A stretch of 64,000 nt of DNA from Lasioglossum baleicum. Its lineage: Eukaryota > Arthropoda > Insecta > Hymenoptera > Halictidae. Of this stretch, positions 23,637-33,705 are shown in pieces. Each line of letters starts with the position of its first letter. The stretch's first letter is position 1. The stretch is taken from NCBI RefSeq assembly GCF_051020765.1, contig NW_027469122.1, forward strand, positions 1 to 64,000, written 5' to 3'. Under the pieces are notes generated by a model. That model was not told the DNA's origin. It was given only the letters and a program-made list of their open reading frames with translations, and ran no database searches. Made by a program: the position numbers and the translations under genes.

Positions 23637-24582
23637 ATGCATGCGCATAAGTTAAATTACCTGCATACCGCCGTTTCCTCAAACTGTGTGTTCATAACTG
23701 GCACTAGGAGGATCGCAGTGCCACCACTGCGAGGAGGCCCAGGACTCTGCGCGGCATACGCTGGAAGAATGTCCAGCGTGGTCGGCACCGCGCAGAGACC
23801 TAAGGGGCGTTATTGGGATGGACCTCCCGTTGCCGGTCGTGGTCGACCACATGATCGGCAGCGAGAGGTCAAGAGCAGCGATTGCCTCCTTCTGCGAGAT
23901 TGTGATAACGCAGAAGGAGGCAGCGGAGAGGGTGAGGGAAGCCGACCCGCTCTCCGCCAGGAGGCTAGCATCGGCGGGGCAACCCCGACGAGGTCGACGG
24001 CCCCCGTAAGGGGCCGCAGACGTAATGGCGGCGGTGGTACTACTTAGTACTTCCACCGCCGCCAAGGGGGGCTGGCCGTTATGGCGCCCCCGAGGTGGAC
24101 AGGTCGCGGGGGGCGAGGTGGAGCAATAATCCCCTCCCCCCTCTCTACAAAGATGCGACCTGTCGGTCGACCCCCCTCCTTTTATTTTATAATATTTCAT
24201 TTTACTCTATATAATAAATTTTATCTTTATCTTTTATTTCCCTTTATTTTGCCCCCCTTCTTATGTTTGTTGTGTTTTGTCCATTGTATTTATTTACTTA
24301 TTATTATTTATTTATTTAATGACTTTTATTTTATCTATTTTATCTATACACCCTTTCATTTACAGATTTTATCTTTTATTTTATCATATTTTTAAGTTTT
24401 ATGGGGGTTGACCAGGGGGGTGGGACGGGGGGAGGGGACAGACGCGTGCCGGAACTCGCCTCTGTCCCCTCCTTGTCGCGTGCGGAAAAAATACAATGCA
24501 GCGTGTACGAGTATTTGCACATGTATAAAAATCGGATGGCGCGGTAACAAAAATTCTAAATTATACAGCACAGGTTGCAGCA
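23637..24582 (+). repeat. Monomer 26 (946 bp)
   Basis: RVRE class with gaggtcgacgg, tataataaat and ttatttccc markers; the tail has gggggttgacc. Same class as monomers 43, 48 and 53. Confidence 0.95.
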
Positions 24583-25527
24583 ATGCATGCGCATAAGTTA
24601 AATTACCTGCATACCTCCGTTTCCTCAAACTGTGTGTTCATAACTGGCACTAGGAGGATCGCAGTGCCACCACTGCGAGGAGGCCCAGGACTCTGCGCGG
24701 CATACGCTGGAAGAATGTCCAGCGTGGTCGGCACCGCGCAGAGACCTAAGGGGCGTTATTGGGATGGACCTCCCGTTGCCGGTCGTGGTCGACCACATGA
24801 TCGGCAGCGAGAGGTCAAGTGCAGCGATTGCCTCCTTCTGCGAGATTGTGATAACGCAGAAGGAGGCAGCGGAGAGGGTGAGGGAAGCCGACCCGCTCTC
24901 CGCCAGGAGGCTAGCATCGGCGGGGCAACCCCGACGAGGCCGACGGCCCCCGTAAGGGGCCGCAGACGTAATGGCGGCGGTGGTACTACTTAGTACTTCC
25001 ACCGCCGCCAAGGGGGGCTGGCCGTTAAGGCGCCCCCGAGGTGGACAGGTCGCGGGGGCGAGGTGGAGCAATAATCCCCTCCACCCCTCTACAAAGATGC
25101 GACCTGCCGGTCGACCACCCTCCTTTTATTTTATAATATTTCATTTTACTCTATATTATAAATTTTATCTTTATCTTTTATTACCCTTTATTTTGCCCCC
25201 CTTCTTATGTTTGTTGTGTTTTGTCCATTGTATTTATTTACTTATTATTATTTATTTAATTAATGACTTTTATTTCATCTATTTTATCTATACACCCTTT
25301 CATTTACTGATTTTATCTTTTATTTTATCATATTTTTAAGTTCTATGCGGGTTGACCAGGGGGGTGGGACGGGGGGAGGGGACAGACGCGAGCCAGAACT
25401 CGCCTCTGTCCCCTCCTTGTCGCGTGCGGAAAAAAATAAAATGCAGCGTGTACGAGTATTTGCACATGTATAAAAATCGGATCGTGCGGTAACAAAAATT
25501 CTAACTTATACAGCACAAGTTGCAGCA
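24583..25527 (+). repeat. Monomer 27 (945 bp)
   Basis: SSAAI class downstream, but with gatcgcagtg and ctctgcgcgg upstream where monomers 21 and 24 have gatcgaagtg and ctctgcccgg. Probably recombinant. Confidence 0.95.
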
Positions 25528-26460
25528 ATGCATGCGCTTAAGTTAAATTACCTGCATACCGCCGTTTCCTCAAACTGTGTGTTCATAAATGGCACTGGGA
25601 GGATTGCAGTGCCACCACTGCGAGGAGGCCCAGGACTCTGCGCGGCATACGCTGGAAGAATGTCCAGCGTGGTCGGCACCGCGCAGAGACCTAAGGGGCG
25701 TTATTGGGATCGACCTCCCGTTGCCGGTCGTGGTCGACCACATGATCGGCAGCGAGAGGTCAAGAGCAGTGATTGCCTCCTTCTGCGAGATTGTGATAAC
25801 GCAGAAGGAGGCAGCGGAGAGGGAAGCCGACCCGCTTTCCGCCAGGAGGCTAGCATCGGCGGGGCAACCCCGACGAGGCCGACGGCCCCCGTAAGGGGCC
25901 GCAGACGTAATGGCGGCGGTGGTACTACTTAGTACTTCCACCGCCGCCAAGGGGGGCTGGCCGTTAAGACGCCCCCGAGGAGGACATGTCGCGGGGGGCG
26001 GGGTGGAGCAATAATCCCCCCCCCTCTACAAAGATGCGACCTGCCGGTCGACCCCCCTCCTTTTATTTTATAATATTTCATTTTACTCTATTATAAATTT
26101 TATCTTTATCTTTTATTCCCCTTTAGTTTGCCTCCCTTCTTATGTTTGTTGTGTTTTGTCCATTGTATTTATTTACTTATTATTATTTATTTATTTAATG
26201 ACTTTTATTTTATCTATTTTATCTATACACGTCTTCATTTATTGATTTTATCTTTTATTTTATCATATTTTTAAGTTTTATGCGGGTTGACCAGGGGGGT
26301 GGGACGGGGGAGGGGACAGACGCGAGCCAGAACTCGCCTCTGTCCCCTCCTTGTCGCGTGCGGAAAAAATACAATGCAGCGTGTACGAGTATTTGCACAT
26401 GTATAAATATCGGATGGCGCGGTAACAAAAATTCTAAATTATACAGCACAAGTTGCAGCA
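25528..26460 (+). repeat. Monomer 28 (933 bp), chimeric
   Basis: Shortest copy. The left half is ATG class. The right half (from about 25966, taagacgcccccgagg) is the monomer 20/23/34 type. The class switch lies between about 25888 and 25966. Confidence 0.95.
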
Positions 26461-27408
26461 ATGCATGCGCATAAGTTAAATTACCTGCATACCGCCGTTT
26501 CCTCAAACTGTGTGTTCATAACTGGCACTAGGAGGATCGCAGCAGTGCCACCAATGCGAGGAGGCCCAGGACTCTGCGCGGCATACGCTGGAAGAATGTC
26601 CAGCGTGGTCAGCACCGCGCAGAGACCTAAGGGGCGTTATTGGGATGGACCTCTCGTTGCCGGTCGTGGTCGACCACATGATCGGCAGCGAGAGGTCAAG
26701 AGCAGCGTTTGCCACCTTCTGCGAGATTGTGATAACGCAGAAGGAGGCAGCGGAGAGGGAGAGGGAAGCCAACCCGCTCTCCGCCAGGAGGCTAGCATCG
26801 GCGGGGCAACCCCGACGAGGCCGACGGCCCCCGTAAGGGGCCGCAGACGTAATGGCGGCGGTGGTACTACTTAGTACTTCCACCGCCGCCAAGGGGGGCT
26901 GGCCGTTAAGGCGCCCCCGAGCTGGACAGGTCGCGGGTGCGAGGTGGAGCAATAATCCCCTCCCCCCCTCTACTAAGATGCGACCTGCCGGTGGACCCCC
27001 CTCCTTTTATTTTATAATATTTCATTTTACTCTATATTATAAATTTTATCTTTATCTTTTATTCCCCTTTATTTTGCCCCCCTTCTTATGTTTGTTGTGA
27101 TTTGTCCATTGTATGTATTTACTTATTATTATTTATTTATTTATTGACTTTTATTTTATCTATTTTATCTATACACCTTTTCATTTACTGTTTTTATCTT
27201 TTATTTTATCATATTTTTAAGTTTTATGGGGGATGACCAGGGGGGTGGGACGGGGGGCGGGGACAGACGCGTGCCGGAACTCGCCTCTGTCCCCTCCTTG
27301 TCGCGTGCGGAAAAAAATACAATGCAGCGTGTACGAGTATTTGCACATGTATAAAAATCGGATGGCGCGGTAACAAAAATTCTAAATTATACAGCACAGG
27401 TTGCAGCA
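26461..27408 (+). repeat. Monomer 29 (948 bp)
   Basis: 3-bp insertion (gcagcagtg) upstream of the finger, C-H-Q-C, DLSLP, AFATF and EREANP (Asp to Asn). Repeated as monomer 35. Confidence 0.95.
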
Positions 27409-28353
27409 ATGCATGCGCATAAGTTAAATTACCTGCATACCTCCGTTTCCTCAAACTGTGTGTTCATAACTGGCACTAGGAGGATCGAAGTGCCACCACT
27501 GCGAGGAGGCCCAGGACTCTGCCCGGCATACGCTGGAAGAATGTCCAGCGTGGTCGGCACCGCGCAGAGACCTAAGGGGCGTTATTGGGATGGACCTCCC
27601 GTTGCCGGTCGTGGTCGACCACATGATCGGCAGCGAGAGGTCAAGAGCAGCGATTGCCTCCTTCTGCGAGATTGTGATAACGCAGAAGGAGGCAGCGGAG
27701 AGGGTGAGGGAAGCCGACCCGCTCTCCGCCAGGAGGCTAGCATCGGCGGGGCAACCCCGACGAGGCCGACGGCCCCCGTAAGGGGCCGCCGACGTAATGG
27801 CGGCGGTGGTACTACTTAGTACTTCCACCGCCGCCAAGGGGGGCTGGCCGTTAAGGCGCCCCCGAGGTGGACAGGTCGCGGGGGCGAGGTGGAGCAATAA
27901 TCCCCTCCACCCCTCTACAAAGATGCGACCTGCCGGTCGACCACCCTCCTTTTATTTTATAATATTTCATTTTACTCTATATTATAAATTTTATCTTTAT
28001 CTTTTATTACCCTTTATTTTGCCCCCCTTCTTATGTTTGTTGTGTTTTGTCCATTGTATTTATTTACTTATTATTATTTATTTATTTAATGACTTTTATT
28101 TCATCTATTTTATCTATACACCCTTTCATTTACTGATTTTATCTTTTATTATATCATATTTTTAAGTTCTATGCGGGTTGACCAGGGGGGTGGGACGGGG
28201 GGAGGGGACAGACGCGAGCCAGAACTCGCCTCTGTCCCCTCCTTGTCGCGTGCGGAAAAAAATAAAATGCAGCGTGTACGAGTATTTGCACATGTATAAA
28301 AATCGGATCGTGCGGTAACAAAAATTCTAACTTATACAGCACAAGTTGCAGCA
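27409..28353 (+). repeat. Monomer 30 (945 bp)
   Basis: SRAAI, RVRE; private gggccgccgacg after the relic. Repeated as monomer 36. Confidence 0.95.
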
Positions 28354-29294
28354 GTGCATGCGCTTAAGTTAAATTACCTGCATACCGCCGTTTCCTCAAA
28401 CTGTGTGTTCATAAATGGCACTGGGAGGATTGCAGTGCCACCACTGCGAGGAGGCCCAGGACTCTGCGCGGCATACGCTGGAAGAATGTCCAGCGTGGTC
28501 GGCACCGCGCAGAGACCTAAGGGGCGTTATTGGGATCGACCTCCCGTTGCCGGTCGTGGTCGACCACATGATCGGCAGCGAGAGGTCAAGAGCAGTGATT
28601 GCCTCCTTCTGCGAGATTGTGATAACGCAGAAGGAGGCAGCGGAGAGGGAAGCCGACCCGCTTTCCGCCAGGAGGCTAGCATCGGCGGGGCAACCCCGAC
28701 GAGGCCGACGGCCCCCGTAAGGGGCCGCAGACGTAATGGCGGCGGTGGTACTACTTAGTACTTCCACCGCCGCCAAGGGGGGCTGGCCGTTAAGGCGCCA
28801 CCGAGGTGGACAGGTCGCGGGGGCGAGGTGGAGCAATAATCCCCTCCCCCCCTCTCTACAAAGATGCGACCTGTCGGTCGACCCCCCTCCTTTTATTTTA
28901 TAATATTTCATTTTACTCTATATTATAAATTTTATCTTTATCTTTTATTCCCCTTTATTTTGCCCCCCTTCTTATGTTTGTTGTGTTTTGTCCATTGTAT
29001 TTATTTACTTATTATTATTTATTTATTTATTGACTTTTATTTTATCTATTTTATCTATACACCTTTTCATTTACTGATTTTATCTTTTATTTTATCATAT
29101 TTTTAAGTTTTATGGGGGATGACCAGGGGGGTGGGACGGGGGGCGGGGACAGACGCGTGCCGGAACTCGCCTCTGTCCCCTCCTTGTCGCGTGCGGAAAA
29201 AAATACAATGCAGCGTGTACGAGTATTTGCACATGTATAAAAATCGGATGGCGCGGTAACAAAAATTCTAAATTATACAGCACAGGTTGCAGCA
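28354..29294 (+). repeat. Monomer 31 (941 bp), ATG class
   Basis: The start motif is gtgcatgcgctt. The right half has ttattgacttt and atgggggatgacc. Confidence 0.95.
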
Positions 29295-30239
29295 ATGCAT
29301 GCGCATAAGTTAAATTACCTGCATACTTCCGTTTCCTCAAACTGTGTGTTCATAACTGGCACTAGGAGGATCGAAGTGCCACCACTGCGAGGAGGCCCAG
29401 GGCTCTGCGCGGCATACGCTGGAAGATTGTCCAGCGTGGTCGGCACCGCGCAGAGACCTAAGGGGCGTTATTGGGATGGACCTCCCGTTGCCGGTCGTGG
29501 TCGACCACATGATCGGCAGCGAGAGGTCAAGTGCAGCGATTGCCTCCTTCTGCGAGATTGTGATAACGCAGAAGGAGGCAGCGGAGAGGGTGAGGGAAGC
29601 CGACCCGCTCTCCGCCAGGAGGCTAGCATCGGCGGGGCAGCCCCGACGAGGCCGACGGCCCCCGTAAGGGGCCGCAGACGTAATGGCGGCGGTGGTACTA
29701 CTTAGTACTTCCACCGCCGCCAAGGGGGGCTGGCCGTTAAGGCGCCCCCGAGGTGGACAGGTCGCGGGGGCGAGGTGGAGCAATAATCCCCTCCACCCCT
29801 CTACAAAGATGCGACCTGCCGGTCGACCACCCTCCTTTTATTTTATAATATTTCATTTTACTCTATATTATAAATTTTATCTTTATCTTTTATTACCCTT
29901 TATTTTGCCCCCCTTCTTATGTTTGTTGTGTTTTGTCCATTGTATTTATTTACTTATTATTATTTATTTAATTAATGACTTTTATTTCATCTATTTTATC
30001 TATACACCCTTTCATTTACTGATTTTATCTTTTATTTTATCATATTTTGAAGTTCTATGCGGGTTGACCAGGGTGGTGGGACGGGGGGAGGGGACAGACG
30101 CGAGCCAGAACTCGCCTCTGTCCCCTCCTTGTCGCGTGCGGAAAAAAATAAAATGCAGCGTGTACGAGTATTTGCACATGTATAAAAATCGGATCGTGCG
30201 GTAACAAAAATTCTAACTTATACAGCACAAGTTGCAGCA
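29295..30239 (+). repeat. Monomer 32 (945 bp)
   Basis: SSAAI class with private changes gaagattgtcc (Glu to Asp) and ggggcagccccg. The spacer tail has catattttgaagttc. Confidence 0.95.
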
Positions 30240-30835
30240 ATGCATGCGCTTAAGTTAAATTACCTGCATACCGCCGTTTCCTCAAACTGTGTGTTCATAA
30301 ATGGCACTGGGAGGATTGCAGTGCCACCACTGCGAGGAGGCCCAGGACTCTGCGCGGCATACGCTGGAAGAATGTCCAGCGTGGTCGGCACCGCGCAGAG
30401 ACCTAAGGGGCGTTATTGGGATCGACCTCCCGTTGCCGGTCGTGGTCGACCACATGATCGGCAGCGAGAGGTCAAGAGCAGTGATTGCCTCCTTCTGCGA
30501 GATTGTGATAACGCAGAAGGAGGCAGCGGAGAGGGAAGCCGACCCGCTTTCCGCCAGGAGGCTAGCATCGGCGGGGCAACCCCGACGAGGCCGACGGCCC
30601 CCGTAAGGGGCCGCAGACGTAATGGCGGCGGTGGTACTACTTAGTACTTCCACCGCCGCCAAGGGGGGCTGGCCGTTAAGGCGCCACCGAGGTGGACAGG
30701 TCGCGGGGGCGAGGTGGAGCAATAATCCCCTCCCCCCCTCTCTACAAAGATGCGACCTGTCGGTCGACCCCCCTCCTTTTATTTTATAATATTTCATTTT
30801 ACTCTATATTATAAATTTTATCTTTATCTTTTATT
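30240..30835 (+). repeat. Monomer 33, left part (interrupted by Helentron-like copy 1)
   Basis: ATG class through to ctatattataaat. It breaks after cttttatt at monomer offset about 596, in the AT-rich spacer. Confidence 0.93.
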
Positions 30836-30860
30836 AACTTCCCGATTTTATAGGGAAGTT
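30836..30860 (+). repeat. 5' terminal hairpin and inverted repeat of Helentron copy 1
   Basis: AACTTCCC (30836-30843) pairs with GGGAAGTT (30853-30860) across a 9-base loop. The first 12 bases also match the 3' subterminal inverse repeat. The sequence can therefore pair locally or with the far end. Confidence 0.75.
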
Positions 30861-30960
30861 ATTGTAATGACCCCGAAAATCGAAAATCGATTTTTTAGCA
30901 GATCTTCACGTTTCATGGTCATTGCAGTCATTCTAGACTATTTTAAGCAAAATGTTCGTA

Positions 30961-30984
30961 TGTGTGTGTGTGTGTGTGTGTGTG
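30961..30984 (+). repeat. (TG)12 microsatellite in Helentron copy 1
   Basis: Twelve perfect TG units, about 125 bp from the 5' end. Copy 2 has the same number. Confidence 0.9.
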
Positions 30985-31227
30985 CGTATGTCTGTTTCTA
31001 TGGTATCAAATTTTTCGTTAACGTTTTCTGAAAAAGTAACAACGCGATCAGAATGATGAATGATGCAATCGATGTGCCCCGTCGTAACTTAGAGCTGATT
31101 AGATTTTGGTCCATATTGGTCAAGTAGTTTTTTAGATTTTTAGTTTTTTTCGAACGGAGTTGATTCTACAATGCAATTTATACGAGAGAATGGAAAGTTT
31201 CCACCGAAGAAACAAACGTAATTACAC
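30985..31227. other. Non-coding interior of Helentron copy 1
   Basis: I see no gene here. The stretch is highly similar to 37348-37592 in copy 2 with few substitutions, so it is part of the element and not host DNA. Confidence 0.6.
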
Positions 31228-31297
31228 AAAAAAATTTTTTTTTCATTTTTCTTAAATTAAAAAAAATTTTTTTAATTTAAAAAAAAATTTTTTTTTT
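31228..31297. repeat. A/T palindromic tract in Helentron copy 1
   Basis: Alternating A-runs and T-runs with only one C-containing break on each side; self-complementary and able to form several hairpins. No coding potential. Confidence 0.7.
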
Positions 31298-31400
31298 GTA
31301 CCTTACGCTAATGTTTCCGCTTACAATAATCGAAAATTATCCCAATGCAAGAGTGAGTTAATCATCTCTACTCCCGAGAATACATTTTCAAAGAATATCG

Positions 31401-31963
31401 ATGAAAGTACAAAAAAAATTTATATTACAATCTTTAAAAAAACAATCAGTTCAAAACGAATTATTAACTGAGATTAAATTGAAAATTAATATAAACAATA
31501 TGATAATTATTAATAACATTAATGTTGAAAACGGATTGGTTAATGGAGCACACATGCGGAATATTAAAATTTATTACTTTTCAAGAAAATACTAAAATTC
31601 CGTCTATATTGTGGTTAGATTTTCAATTGGCCAGAGTAGGAGTGAAAGTAAGAACTCGTTATCGTGATTATATGAAAAATGCAAATATTCATCAAAATTT
31701 GCCACCAATAATAAAAATATCGAATCAAGTAAATATGTCGAGTGAGGAAAAATATCAAATCACACGTAGTCAATTTCCAGTGGTTCCTGCTGAAGCGATT
31801 ACGATTCATAAAAGTCAGGGACAAACATACGAGAAAAGTATGTTTGAATTTTAAAACATCAGAAAAACGAACTTTACACATGTTGTATGTAGCACTGAGC
31901 AGAGTTTCAAAATTGAGCGGTTTATATATTTTGGGACAATTTAAATTAACAGTATCGAAGAAA
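31401..31963 (+). pseudogene. Pif1-type helicase C-terminal remnant, copy 1
   Basis: Three frames must be joined. The first (from 31401) contains NVENGLVNGAH; the second (to the TAA at 31852-31854) has WLDFQLARVGVKVRTRY, RSQFPVVPAEAITIHKSQGQT and a premature end. The third frame continues NFKTSEKRTLHMLYVALSRV-SKLSGLYILG. ENG-x-NGA, PAEAITIHKSQG and YVALSRV are C-terminal motifs of Pif1/Helitron helicases, which unwind DNA during rolling-circle transposition or replication. The ATP-binding N-terminal half is missing. A 2-bp deletion (gagcacacatg, near 31546-31558) breaks the first frame and is absent from copy 2; the frame change after the KSQGQT region is shared. The product would be non-functional. 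Confidence 0.72.
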
Positions 31964-32220
31964 ACCAAGGTCAATACTGCTAACCCGGATAATGAGGAGT
32001 CGTATCGTTTGCGAAAAACTATAATAATTAAGACAATTTATTTTGCAACATCAGTACGCTATAACAAGGAACCAAGCGAGCAACGAGTCTACGATGTTCG
32101 TTTAAGGCGACGCCATATAGCAAACATCTTGATAAGTAGAAAACTATTGAATTTCCCTGAAAACGTATAATCTTCTTAAAACGTACTAAAAATAATGATA
32201 ATAATATACTGCAACTAACG
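31964..32220. other. Degraded 3' interior of Helentron copy 1
   Basis: The helicase-like frame drifts into sequence I do not recognise (open to 32170). The matching part of copy 2 (38316-38581) has several indels, which argues against a conserved coding role. Confidence 0.5.
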
Positions 32221-32232
32221 AATCGGGAAGTT
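32221..32232 (-). repeat. 3' subterminal inverted repeat of Helentron copy 1
   Basis: AATCGGGAAGTT is the exact reverse complement of bases 30836-30847. Confidence 0.8.
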
Positions 32233-32235
32233 CTT

Positions 32236-32260
32236 TGTGTGGCTCGTGGAGAGTCACACA
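32236..32260 (+). other. Subterminal hairpin of Helentron copy 1
   Basis: TGTGTGGCTC pairs with GAGTCACACA (one G:T pair) across GTGGA, immediately after the inverted repeat. Confidence 0.65.
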
Positions 32261-32342
32261 CCAAATCAAAAAAACATTAATAGCTATAGGTACTACTAGC
32301 CATGCGTACCACTAACCCTTTCGCAAGAGCAGTCCTATCCGC

Positions 32343-32418
32343 GAGCTCGCGAAGCGAGCGAGCAAAAACAACCCTACTCGCGAGCGAGCGAAGCGAGCGA
32401 GCAACAATAACCCTCTAG
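32343..32418 (+). terminator. 3' terminal hairpins and CTAG end of Helentron copy 1
   Basis: GCTCGC-GAA-GCGAGC (32345-32359) is followed by a second, related gcgagcgagcgaagc block whose CTCGC/GCGAG arms are 32377-32381 and 32393-32397. CTAG is at 32415-32418. It is listed as a transposition terminator, not a transcription terminator. Copy 1 appears to have duplicated a block of about 40 bp. Confidence 0.6.
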
Positions 32419-32765
32419 TTTCCCTTTATTTTGCCCCCCTTCTTATGTTTGTTGTGTTTTGTCCATTGTATTTATTTACTTATTATTATTTATTTATTTA
32501 ATGACTTTTATTTTATCTATTTTATCTATACACCCTTTCATTTACTGATTTTATCTTTTATTTTATCATATTTTTAAGTTTTATGGGGGTTGACCAGGGG
32601 GGTGGGACGGGGGGAGGGGACAGACGCGTGCCGGAACTCGCCTCTGTCCCCTCCTTGTCGCGTGCGGAAAAAAATACAATGCAGCGTGTACGAGTATTTG
32701 CACATGTATAAAAATCGGATGGCGCGGTAACAAAAATTCTAAATTATACAGCACAGGTTGCAGCA
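32419..32765 (+). repeat. Monomer 33, right part
   Basis: Begins tttccctttatt and has gggggttgacc. These are markers of the monomer 26/43/48/53 class, not of the ATG class found to the left of the transposon. Confidence 0.93.
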
Positions 32766-33705
32766 ATGCATGCGCATAAGTTAAATTACCTGCATACCTC
32801 CGTTTCCTCAAACTGTGTGTTCATAACTGGCACTAGGAGGATCGCAGTGCCACCACTGCGAGGAGGCCCAGGACTCTGCGCGGCATACGCTGGAAGAATG
32901 TCCAGCGTGGTCGGCACCGCGCAGAGACCTAAGGGGCGTTATTGGGATGGACCTCCCGTTGCCGGTCGTGGTCGACCACATGATCGGCAGCGTGAGGTCA
33001 AGAGCAGCGATTGCCTCCTTCTGCGAGATTGTGATAACGCAGAAGGAGGCAGCGGAGAGGGTGAGGGAAGCCGACCCGCTCTCCGCCAGGAGGCTAGCAT
33101 CGGCGGGGCAACCCCGACGAGGACGACGGCCCCCGTAAGGGGCCGCAGACGTAATGGCGGCGGTGGTACTACTTAGTACTTCCACCGCCGCCAAGGGGGG
33201 CTGGCCGTTAAGACGCCCCCGAGGAGGACATGTCGCGGGGGGCGGGGTGGAGCAATAATCCCCCCCCCCTCTACAAAGATGCGACCTGCCGGTCGACCCC
33301 CCTCCTTTTATTTTATAATATTTCATTTTACTCTATTATAAATTTTATCTTTATCTTTTATTCCCCTTTAGTTTGCCACCCTTCTTATGTTTGTTGTGTT
33401 TTGTCCATTGTATTTATTTACTTATTATTATTTATTTATTTAATGACTTTTATTTTATCTATTTTATCTATACACGTCTTCATTTATTGATTTTATCTTT
33501 TATTTTATCATATTTTTAAGTTTTATGCGGGTTGACCAGGGGGGTGGGACGGGGGAGGGGACAGACGCGAGCCAGAACTCGCCTCTGTCCCCTCCTTGTC
33601 GCGTGCGGAAAAAATACAATGCAGCGTGTACGAGTATTTGCACATGTATAAAAATCGGATGGCGCGGTAACAAAAATTCTAAATTATACAGCACAAGTTG
33701 CAGCA
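32766..33705 (+). repeat. Monomer 34 (940 bp)
   Basis: RVRE and gaggacgacgg, private Glu to Val (gcagcgtgagg). Same class as monomers 44 and 49. Confidence 0.95.

Larger units (their letters stand above)
18338..23932 (+). repeat. Three-monomer higher-order repeat, two copies of 2825 bp
   Basis: Marker variants of monomers 20 (3' part), 21, 22 and 23 (5' part) recur at exactly +2825 bp, including the rare gttgcccgtcg, ctccttctattt and tttaattaatgac forms. By eye the two copies show almost no differences. The break at the 3' side is where gagggagaggg (monomer 23) and gagggtgaggg (monomer 26) part. Confidence 0.85.
1..30835 (+). repeat. Satellite array block A (monomers 1-33 left part), R1-derived, about 946-bp period
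   Basis: Thirty-two full monomers and the left part of monomer 33 stand head to tail in one orientation. The start motif atgcatgcgc recurs every 939-949 bp, once after 933 bp. Bases 1-3 are the last bases of a preceding copy, so the array extends beyond the window. Each copy has a GC-rich half with a retrotransposon C-terminal fragment and an AT-rich half. Neighbouring copies differ by scattered substitutions and small indels, while copies two, three or five units apart can be nearly identical. This indicates higher-order structure made by unequal exchange. Confidence 0.97.
30836..32418 (+). mobile_element. Helentron-like non-autonomous transposon, copy 1
   Basis: A 1583-bp insertion interrupts monomer 33. 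It begins AACTTCCCGATT and ends CTAG. The first 12 bases recur as an exact inverse (AATCGGGAAGTT, 32221-32232), 186 bp inside the 3' end. Terminal at one end and subterminal at the other is the asymmetric inverted-repeat layout of Helentrons. The 3' part has a 10-bp hairpin, then GC hairpins close to CTAG, as expected of a Helitron-superfamily terminator. Inside are a (TG)12 run, an A/T palindromic tract and a Pif1-type helicase remnant. No Rep nuclease and no helicase Walker A region are visible, so it cannot move by itself. An A/T junction makes the exact 5' base uncertain by two bases. Confidence 0.78.

Noticed and set aside
28415..28720. Functional small zinc-finger gene in the ATG class
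   Set aside because: No promoter, splice or poly(A) evidence specific to this class, and copies of the class carry unconstrained changes (for example Gln to His and Glu to Asp in monomer 37).
32343..32400. Transcription terminator or tRNA-like fold at the GC hairpins
   Set aside because: Position next to CTAG and presence in both element copies fit a transposon end; no tRNA arms or anticodon loop can be drawn.
30836..32418. DDE transposon or Maverick origin for the insertion
   Set aside because: No terminal inverted repeats at both extreme ends, no clear long target duplication, and the only protein motifs are Pif1-type.
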